Assembly (NCBI GenBank): GCA_958448555.1
Contig: CAUDEL010000007.1
Location: 19,414-83,413 of the forward strand
From: Limiplasma sp958448555
GTDB lineage: Bacteria > Bacillota > Clostridia > Christensenellales > Aristaeellaceae
Direction of reading: 5' to 3'
DNA: 64,000 nucleotides
A model generated the notes under the pieces. The model was not told the DNA's origin, did no database searches, and saw nothing but the letters and a program-made list of their open reading frames with translations. This document shows positions 58,937 to 64,000 of this stretch, one piece after another (the stretch's first letter is position 1; each line of letters begins with the position of its first letter). Both the position numbers and the translations under genes were made by a program.

Positions 58937-58965
58937 ATTATACGAACGCATGTTCTCATTGTCAA
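58937..58965 (-). promoter_or_regulatory. Consensus promoter containing a LexA/SOS box
   Basis: On the minus strand TTGACA (58960-58965) and TATAAT (58937-58942) have a 17-base spacer, a full consensus match. The spacer contains CGAACGCATGTTCT (58943-58956, plus strand), which fits the Gram-positive LexA box (CGAAC-N4-GTTC). LexA binding here would block the promoter and SOS would free it. Confidence 0.85.
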
Positions 58966-58998
58966 TGAAAAAATTTCAAAATATTTCTGATTTTCCTG

Positions 58999-59027
58999 TT
59001 GACAAATATCATTAAATGATATATAAT
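58999..59027 (+). promoter_or_regulatory. Consensus promoter with palindromic operator for the small-protein operon
   Basis: TTGACA (58999-59004) and TATAAT (59022-59027) with a 17-base spacer. The spacer is filled by the perfect palindrome ATATCATT-A-AATGATAT (59006-59022), an obvious repressor-binding site, perhaps for the HTH protein at 59691. Confidence 0.88.
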
Positions 59028-59089
59028 ACAATTACCGAAAGGGGAACAGCCAACAGGCCCTTTAAGGGCCGGGCAAGGAGGATAGCACC

Positions 59090-59383
59090 GTGTACGATAA
59101 GCACAACATCATGCGGAATGCGTGGAAACTTATCAACGCATACGGCATCAGCCGCAGCGTTGCCCTCAAGAGTGCATGGGCACTTGAAAAGGCTATGATC
59201 AAGGCTGACAAAGTTGCTGAAGATATCTGCTGGAACACAAAGGTCCGCGTCAACGATTGGGTGAAGGGCGCTTACAACCGTACTTACGTTGAGGTGGCCA
59301 TCTACACCAACGCTTGGAACCGTAAGGGCGTTGAGAAGATCGGCTATGTTGACAACACTACCGGCGAGTTTATCGCCGCTTAA
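59090..59383 (+). CDS. Small phage protein, first gene of acr-aca-like operon
   Basis: 97 residues from a GTG at 59090 (AAGGAGG upstream). Helical N terminus (NIMRNAWKLINAYGISRSVA, then LKSAWALEKA) and a short beta-like end (NRTYVEVAIYTNAWNRKGVE). No function recognised. A strong, operator-controlled promoter precedes it and an HTH gene lies two genes on. Confidence 0.65.
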   Translation: MYDKHNIMRNAWKLINAYGISRSVALKSAWALEKAMIKADKVAEDICWNTKVRVNDWVKGAYNRTYVEVAIYTNAWNRKGVEKIGYVDNTTGEFIAA

Positions 59384-59424
59384 TGCCCGCGGGCGGGACA
59401 AGCCGCCGGGGATGGAGGTATACG

Positions 59425-59622
59425 ATGCAGGTAATTAACAAGAGCGGGACGCAGATCAACTACGATGCCGCGGTGCAGCTCATGGACGATGAAATCCGCG
59501 AGGAACTTCACGCCGAACTCGCTCCATGCGCAGAGCAGGAGTTCTTCGCAGCCTACGAGGCAGCGCATGCCGAGAAATTCGGCGAAGAGTGGGAGCTGAG
59601 CAAAGTAAATCCATGCTGGTAA
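59425..59622 (+). CDS. Small conserved-looking phage protein
   Basis: 65 residues, acidic: INYDAAVQLMDDEIREELHA, then EEWELSKVNPCW at the end. The ATG at 59425 follows a hairpin and GGGGATGGAGG. Family not identified; such small acidic proteins next to an HTH gene are candidates for host-defence inhibitors. Confidence 0.65.
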   Translation: MQVINKSGTQINYDAAVQLMDDEIREELHAELAPCAEQEFFAAYEAAHAEKFGEEWELSKVNPCW

Positions 59623-59690
59623 GGCCCGCAGGAGCGCAAAGGCTCCGGGGATGGAGGAAAAAACACGACAATCACAGGGGGATGACGCAA

Positions 59691-59906
59691 ATGCCATTTG
59701 ACCACACGGCACCTCGAACAACAACAGATAGCCCCATCGCCCGGCGCAGGATCGCCGCCGGGCTTACGCAGACCCAGCTTGCCGAAAGGCTTGGCGTTAC
59801 CCAGCTAACCGTCTCCAGATGGGAGAACGAAGGTCGCATCCCTCGCCGTCCCATGCTGTACAAGTTGGCCGAAATGCTGGCCTGCGAGCCTCGCGACCTG
59901 TTGTGA
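59691..59906 (+). CDS. Small HTH regulator (XRE family), Aca-like position
   Basis: 71 residues from the ATG at 59691 (AGGGGG nine bases upstream). SPIARRRIAAGLTQTQLAER, LGVTQLTVSRWENEGRIP is a complete Cro/CI helix-turn-helix and little else. It closes an operon of small proteins and directly precedes the integrase, so it may autoregulate the operon through the palindrome at 59006-59022. Confidence 0.8.
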   Translation: MPFDHTAPRTTTDSPIARRRIAAGLTQTQLAERLGVTQLTVSRWENEGRIPRRPMLYKLAEMLACEPRDLL

Positions 59907-59916
59907 GGTGATTTCA

Positions 59917-61104
59917 TTGCCCAGGCAAACACTCAAGCAGCGCCCGGATGGGCGTTATGCCTGTAGATATAAAGGCAAGTTCTTTTATGGCGCCACACAA
60001 TCCGAAGCGCTTGCAGCCCGCGAGGCATACAAGCGTATGGAAGAGCAGGGGCTGCGAAAAGAAAGTCAGGAAATCACGCTTTCCGCCTACGTTGCCAGAT
60101 GGCTTCCCGCCTATCACGCCGAAGCCAGCGCAAAGCAGTACAATCAGTACGCCAAGATCGTTGACCGGCTCTGTGCAAATCTGGGCAGCCGTAAAATGTC
60201 GGACATCACCGCAACGGATATTCAGACCTTCTTTTCCGGCCTTATCGGCCTTTCGGATTCCTACATCAAGAAGCACAAGTCAGCCGTCAAGGGCATCTTT
60301 TCTGCCGCAGTTGATGATGGCATTATCCTCAGGTCCCCTTATGCATCTTCTATAAAAATTCCACAAGGCCCGACCGGATCGCATAGAGCAATCGAACCAT
60401 GGGAGCGCGACATCGTGCACCGGCTTGCCAAAACGCACCGCTTCGGCATCGGGGCCATGCTGATGCTCTATGGCGGCCTCCGCCGCGGTGAAGCCCTGGC
60501 TTTTGATATTGATCGTGATGTCGATTTCGCAAATAATCGCATCTATGTCCGCGAAGCAGTATCTTTCGACGATACAAATCAAGGCCATCTCAGGCGACCG
60601 AAAACAGCGGCAGGAATGCGCGAACTCCCGCTTTTTAGGCCGTTGCGCGACGTCCTTATCGGCAGGCATGGAAAAGCCGTAAACAGTGCGCGGGGAGGAA
60701 TCATTACCAATCAGGCTTTCAGATCCATGTGGCGATCCTATCTAAGCGAGGCCAGCACCATTCACAACGGCGGCCGGTGCAAACGCTGGGCAGGGCGCAC
60801 CAACGCCGATAAAGCCGCCATCGAAAACGGCCAGGAGCCTGCCGAATGGGTGCCTGTATCCATGCAGCCATACGACCTCCGCCATTCCTTCTGCACCATG
60901 CTATATGATGCCGGTGTTGATATCAAAACCGCTATGAAATGGATGGGGCACGCGGATGAAAAAATGATTCTCAAGATATATGCGCACCTTACCGCCCAAA
61001 AAGAAAAAGCAGCCGAATCTGCGGTGGCTGCCGAAGTAGACAAAATTTTTAATGGTAGTCAAAACGGTAGTCAATCAGGCTATAGCATTAAGAATATCGT
61101 TTAA
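59917..61104 (+). CDS. int: Tyrosine recombinase (phage integrase)
   Basis: 395 residues from a TTG at 59917, chosen because GAGGTGA lies at the right distance (a GTG at 59908 is inside it). An N-terminal AP2-like arm-binding region (QRPDGRYACRYKGKFFYGA), a SAM-like core-binding domain (about 60-150) and the catalytic domain follow: YGGLRRGEAL (Arg), QPYDLRHSFCTMLYDAG (His-x-x-Arg region), MGHADEKMILKIYAHL (His and nucleophile Tyr). The last codons overlap a candidate arm site. It catalyses recombination at the tRNA-Lys att site. Confidence 0.95.
   Translation: MPRQTLKQRPDGRYACRYKGKFFYGATQSEALAAREAYKRMEEQGLRKESQEITLSAYVARWLPAYHAEASAKQYNQYAKIVDRLCANLGSRKMSDITATDIQTFFSGLIGLSDSYIKKHKSAVKGIFSAAVDDGIILRSPYASSIKIPQGPTGSHRAIEPWERDIVHRLAKTHRFGIGAMLMLYGGLRRGEALAFDIDRDVDFANNRIYVREAVSFDDTNQGHLRRPKTAAGMRELPLFRPLRDVLIGRHGKAVNSARGGIITNQAFRSMWRSYLSEASTIHNGGRCKRWAGRTNADKAAIENGQEPAEWVPVSMQPYDLRHSFCTMLYDAGVDIKTAMKWMGHADEKMILKIYAHLTAQKEKAAESAVAAEVDKIFNGSQNGSQSGYSIKNIV
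61055..61072 (+). repeat. Candidate integrase arm-type site, right
   Basis: Same 18 bp as at 26230-26247, here inside the 3' end of int where it encodes the NGSQNGSQ repeat. Confidence 0.65.
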
Positions 61105-61136
61105 CAGCAATCGTTTTCAATCAATAAAATTCCACT

Positions 61137-61182
61137 CTCTTAATCAGGGTGTCCAGGGTTCGAGCCCCTGATGGTGTACCAA
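61137..61182 (+). repeat. attR (46-bp direct repeat)
   Basis: Perfect copy of the tRNA-Lys 3' half; lacks the 5' half, so it is not a tRNA gene. Confidence 0.97.
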
Positions 61183-61214
61183 ACGACCCGCCGAAACGGT
61201 GGGTCGTGTTTTTT
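61183..61214 (+). terminator. Native tRNA-Lys terminator, displaced by the prophage
   Basis: An 11-bp stem (one G-T pair), AAA loop and a T6 run begin right after attR. Before integration it lay directly behind tRNA-Lys. Confidence 0.85.
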
Positions 61215-61264
61215 CATCTTCAGCCCCTTCTCCCCTCCGCCGGCATGCGCCCGCGAACTGCCGC

Positions 61265-61304
61265 AAAAGCGCCTCCTTCCCAAGCCGGAAGGAGGCGCCG
61301 TTTT
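61265..61304. terminator. Bidirectional terminator after the sortase-fusion gene
   Basis: A 12-bp perfect stem (61269-61280 with 61287-61298) with a 6-base loop, TTTT on both outer sides. Confidence 0.85.
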
Positions 61305-61325
61305 GTGCCCCTCGAAGCGATGCCC

Positions 61326-64000
61326 TTACTTTTCAAACAGCGCCGCAATGTCCTCGGGGGTTTCTCCCTCGCGCAGCCTGCGGCAGACCACCATCAGCCG
61401 CCCATCCTCCAGGTCGTAGCTGCAGGTAATCAGCATGAGAAGCTGGTCGTCCACGTTCATGTCCACAGGTGAATTCCAGATCGAAACCTCTCTGAGATCC
61501 TCCAGATACGCCTTGAAGGCGCTGCTCTGACGGAAGGTAGCCGAATCCCTGGGCGCTTGCTCCTCATCATCGGGAAAGACGATCTGCGTGATGTCAAAGT
61601 AACTGGAATGGTCGGGCAGCATGGAGGCATTAAAGACCGATACGGGCGCATAATACACGGGCTGCTCGTCATAGATGGTCTGGAACATCACGACGGGATG
61701 CTCGCAGGCGTAGTCGTAGCGCTCAAAGTCCGAAAGCGTACCGAACATGGAGCCGTCCTTCATGTTATGGCCATGGATCAGCAGCACGTCATCCGCAGGC
61801 AGAAGCTGGTTGTTCATGTTGAGAAAGAGCGTGCCGTTTTTGTCCTCCTCACCTGTGAAGCCATGGTCGAGATAGTAGGTGTTGTCGGACTGCACCACAG
61901 GCAGATCAATGCTCTCGCCCGCCTTGAGCCAGCCTACAAAGTCCTCATTCTGCGCATAGGGTTCTTCCAGCTCCTGCGCGATGGCCGGCGCATCCTGCGC
62001 ACCGTCGGCATCGGGCGCCTGATCGGCGTAGCCGGTCTTGGGGATCTCGGTGTTGCGCTGACGTTCGTTGACAAAGGAGGATTCGACGAGCACGTCGGCG
62101 AGGATGGTCCCCTTCGTATTCTTCGCGGTGCAGGTATATCCCTTGGTGTCGGTTTCCGTCACCGTATACGTCAGGCTGGCAGGCACGCCGATCCAGACGG
62201 TCTCATCATGCCGCAGCTCAAAGGAAAGCGTTTCGGCGGTGTCGAAGATACGCGATTCATCGCCCTTGACGTATACGCCGACGCCATGAACGGCTTTGCC
62301 GTCGGCGTTCCTGAAAACGACCTGGAAGGGGAAGTCGCGGTGGCGGCTCGCACCGCTTCCCGTCACGGTCTTGTTGACCGTCAGGAAGCCGTAATCCAGG
62401 GCGTTGACAAGGACGGAGGCCGTCGCCGAGGGCCGCTTGTCAGGACCGTATCCACCCGCGCCGACGATCTCAGCGGTATTGACGATGGATTCGCCTTCCC
62501 TGGCGTTGAGCACGACGGTCGTGAGGATGAGCGTGGCTTGCTGGCCGGCCTCCAGCGCCTGGATGTTCCAAACGTTGGTGGTTTCCTCATAGATTGTGCC
62601 CTGGGTCATCTCTTTGCCCGTCAGGAGCAGCTTTTCGTGCAGGGGCTCGCTCACCCGGATGTCCCTGATGGGCGCATTGCCGGTATTTGTGAGGATCACG
62701 GTGTAGTGGATCTCATCGCCGGGCACCGCGCTGAGGCGGTCCGCCGTCTTGACAATAGAAAGGTTAACCGCCGCATTCTCGCCCTTGATGGCAATGCTGT
62801 CGGAAATCGGCGTGGCAAGCTTGGTGCCGTCGGCCTCAGTGATCGATGCGCTGCTGACGATCTCCTTTCCCGGCACGACGTCAATTACGGTTGTATGCAG
62901 CTTGAGCGTGCTCTTTTGTCCCTCCGCAAGTGCCGGAATGGTCCAGGTTCCGTCTTTCCACGAGGTCCCCTCCTCGGGGGTCGCCCCGTCCAGCCTCAGG
63001 TTTGCCGACGGCAGATTCACCGTCACGGTCACTTTCTCCGCCTTGGCGTTGCCATCGTTGGATACGGTGACGATAAAATTCACAACGCTGCCCGTGGCGG
63101 TCGTGGTATGATCGGCGGCAATCCCGATGCTCATCTTCGGGGCCGTCACCCTCGTCGTCGCGCTGGCGATGCCCGTGCCTGTATTCGCCAGCGTCATCAC
63201 GCCCGCCAGCGCCGCCGTAATGGTCAGTTCATCGCCTGCGGACGCGTTGAGCGGAACCGACGCCTGCAATGTCAGCGACGCGCTGGCGCCCGCCGCCACC
63301 GGCCCGGTCATCCAAAGGCCATCCGCATACGAACCCCCATCCGAGACCGTGGCCGCGGGCTGGGCCATGCTCTCCGGCAAGACGATCTGGACCGCGCTGC
63401 CTTCAGAGGGGCCGCGGCCGTTATTGACAACCGTTACCGTATAGGTCAGGCTCTCGCCCGGTCTGGCTTCGCTCTTATCCACCGTGCAGAAAAGCTCGAG
63501 CTGCGGCGCCTCCTGAACCTTGACCTGTTTCTCGGCACGCGCATCATTGGCAACCGTCGCCACGGCGCTGAGCACGTCGCCATGGGCCGCCGTCTCCAAA
63601 ACCTGCGCCCGCACCGTCAGAGACGCTGACGCGCCTGCCTCCAGCCGCTCCACCGTCCATATGCCTTCGGTATATCCCGCAGGCGCTTCAACAATCTGAA
63701 GCGTTTGCGCAAGGGTCACGTGTACAGCAACGGCCGTGGCGGCTTCCTGACCATCGTTGCTCAGCGTGAAGGTGAAGGACAGAATATCTCCAGCCTTTGC
63801 CGTTTCGTTATCAACACTGGCTCCGAGGACAAGATGGGCCTGCTGCTTCTCCTGGTTCCCGCCTTCCGGCTCCGTCCCCTCAGGCTGGCCGCCATCCGGC
63901 TCCTGATTCCCGCCTTCCGGCTCCGTCCCCTCAGGCTGGCCGCCGTCCGGCTCCTGATTCCCGCCTTCCGGCTCCGTCCCCTCAGGCTGGCCGCCATCCG
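61326..64000 (-). CDS. Surface protein with DUF11-like repeats fused to a class B sortase (N terminus outside window)
   Basis: The frame is open to the right edge; about 890 residues are visible. In order: tandem PDGGQPEGTEPEGGNQE repeats (63849-64000), about four DUF11/conserved-repeat beta domains with PGESLTYTVTVVNNG-like cores (63.8-62.4 kb), a Cna/SpaA-type pilin-like domain starting LTVNKTVTGSGASRHRDFP, the sorting-type motif IPKTG (62031-62045) and then a class B sortase: EDFVGWLKAGESIDLPVVQS, LIHGHNMKDGSMFG (His) and LMLITCSYDLEDGRLMVVCR (Cys and Arg). No membrane segment lies between IPKTG and the sortase. Such a substrate-enzyme fusion is unusual. Confidence 0.85.
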   Translation of the reverse strand, partial: DGGQPEGTEPEGGNQEPDGGQPEGTEPEGGNQEPDGGQPEGTEPEGGNQEKQQAHLVLGASVDNETAKAGDILSFTFTLSNDGQEAATAVAVHVTLAQTLQIVEAPAGYTEGIWTVERLEAGASASLTVRAQVLETAAHGDVLSAVATVANDARAEKQVKVQEAPQLELFCTVDKSEARPGESLTYTVTVVNNGRGPSEGSAVQIVLPESMAQPAATVSDGGSYADGLWMTGPVAAGASASLTLQASVPLNASAGDELTITAALAGVMTLANTGTGIASATTRVTAPKMSIGIAADHTTTATGSVVNFIVTVSNDGNAKAEKVTVTVNLPSANLRLDGATPEEGTSWKDGTWTIPALAEGQKSTLKLHTTVIDVVPGKEIVSSASITEADGTKLATPISDSIAIKGENAAVNLSIVKTADRLSAVPGDEIHYTVILTNTGNAPIRDIRVSEPLHEKLLLTGKEMTQGTIYEETTNVWNIQALEAGQQATLILTTVVLNAREGESIVNTAEIVGAGGYGPDKRPSATASVLVNALDYGFLTVNKTVTGSGASRHRDFPFQVVFRNADGKAVHGVGVYVKGDESRIFDTAETLSFELRHDETVWIGVPASLTYTVTETDTKGYTCTAKNTKGTILADVLVESSFVNERQRNTEIPKTGYADQAPDADGAQDAPAIAQELEEPYAQNEDFVGWLKAGESIDLPVVQSDNTYYLDHGFTGEEDKNGTLFLNMNNQLLPADDVLLIHGHNMKDGSMFGTLSDFERYDYACEHPVVMFQTIYDEQPVYYAPVSVFNASMLPDHSSYFDITQIVFPDDEEQAPRDSATFRQSSAFKAYLEDLREVSIWNSPVDMNVDDQLLMLITCSYDLEDGRLMVVCRRLREGETPEDIAALFEK
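63849..64000 (-). repeat. 51-bp tandem repeats (PDGGQPEGTEPEGGNQE)
   Basis: Units at 63849-63899, 63900-63950 and 63951-64000 (cut by the edge) are nearly identical. They form a proline/glycine/glutamate-rich spacer in the surface protein; the array continues beyond the window. Confidence 0.95.

Larger units (their letters stand above)
58674..59089. promoter_or_regulatory. Divergent control region with one small ORF
   Basis: 416 bases without a large gene. It holds a 40-residue leftward ORF (58754-58876), a leftward promoter with a LexA-type box (58937-58965), a rightward promoter with a perfect palindromic operator (58999-59027) and a GGCCCTTTAAGGGCC palindrome (59057-59071) before the next ribosome site. 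Confidence 0.75.
26092..61136. mobile_element. Intact siphovirus-like prophage integrated in tRNA-Lys
   Basis: The 35.0-kb element is bounded by a perfect 46-bp direct repeat (attL 26092-26137, attR 61137-61182). It has all expected modules: tyrosine integrase next to attR, repressor, replication genes, HK97-type terminase/portal/protease/capsid, tail genes with a tape-measure protein, endolysin and holins. No broken structural gene was noticed, so it may be inducible. Late and early genes read leftward and lysogeny genes mostly rightward. Confidence 0.95.

Noticed and set aside
61137..61182. Second tRNA-Lys gene
   Set aside because: Only the 3' half is present; no acceptor 5' strand or D arm. 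It is attR.
26092..61182. Diversity-generating retroelement within the prophage
   Set aside because: No reverse transcriptase ORF or template repeat was found; only a tip domain of the kind such systems diversify.

Overview
This window is chromosomal DNA of a GC-rich, endospore-forming member of the Clostridia (Bacillota). The evidence is spoVAD/spoVAE at the left edge, the Gram-positive rimP-nusA-ylxR-L7Ae-infB-rbfA-nrnA-truB-ribF order, an ECF-type vitamin transporter, several ECF sigma/membrane anti-sigma pairs and a class B sortase. Nothing in the sequence fixes genus or species. All calls come from reading sequence and translations; no database search was run.

Left chromosomal part (1-26 kb). 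First come the spoVA end, an M56 (BlaR1-like) membrane peptidase with a secreted SH3 protein, and two ECF sigma-factor operons. The second sigma operon carries an unusual 678-residue anti-sigma-like protein whose outer part resembles an ABC solute-binding protein. Next is a leftward operon with a SAM hydrolase and a complete ECF transporter (S, fused A-A, T), then a membrane coiled-coil protein. The leftward translation/RNA-processing operon follows (rimP to ribF plus a PMT-type glycosyltransferase), and then a PflX-type radical SAM protein and tRNA-Lys(CTT).

Prophage (26.1-61.2 kb). A 46-bp perfect direct repeat (26092-26137 and 61137-61182) covers the 3' end of the tRNA-Lys gene and brackets about 35 kb. 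The inside is a siphovirus-like prophage. Reading leftward from the right there are small early genes, replication (SSB, DnaD-like, DnaB helicase, sliding clamp), two DNA methyltransferases, a late regulator, HNH, terminases, portal, protease, capsid, head-tail genes, a tail-chaperone frameshift, tape measure, Dit, tail/baseplate, receptor-binding proteins, endolysin and holins. The lysogeny arm at the right holds a repressor, an SOS-type promoter facing a lipoprotein gene, a small-protein/HTH operon that looks like an acr-aca locus, and a tyrosine integrase beside attR.

Right edge (61.2-64 kb). The chromosome resumes with the displaced tRNA terminator and the 3' part of a large surface protein: proline/glycine/glutamate repeats, DUF11-type domains, a pilin-like domain, an IPKTG motif and then a class B sortase domain in the same polypeptide.

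Most notable: (1) a four-copy hairpin-rich element embedded in frame in four prophage genes, with compensating base changes in its hairpins; (2) the surface-protein/sortase fusion with an internal sorting motif; (3) a likely -1 frameshift that adds an Ig-like domain to the major capsid protein; (4) an acr-aca-like operon and an SOS-box promoter in the lysogeny arm; (5) the anti-sigma/solute-binding-protein fusion.
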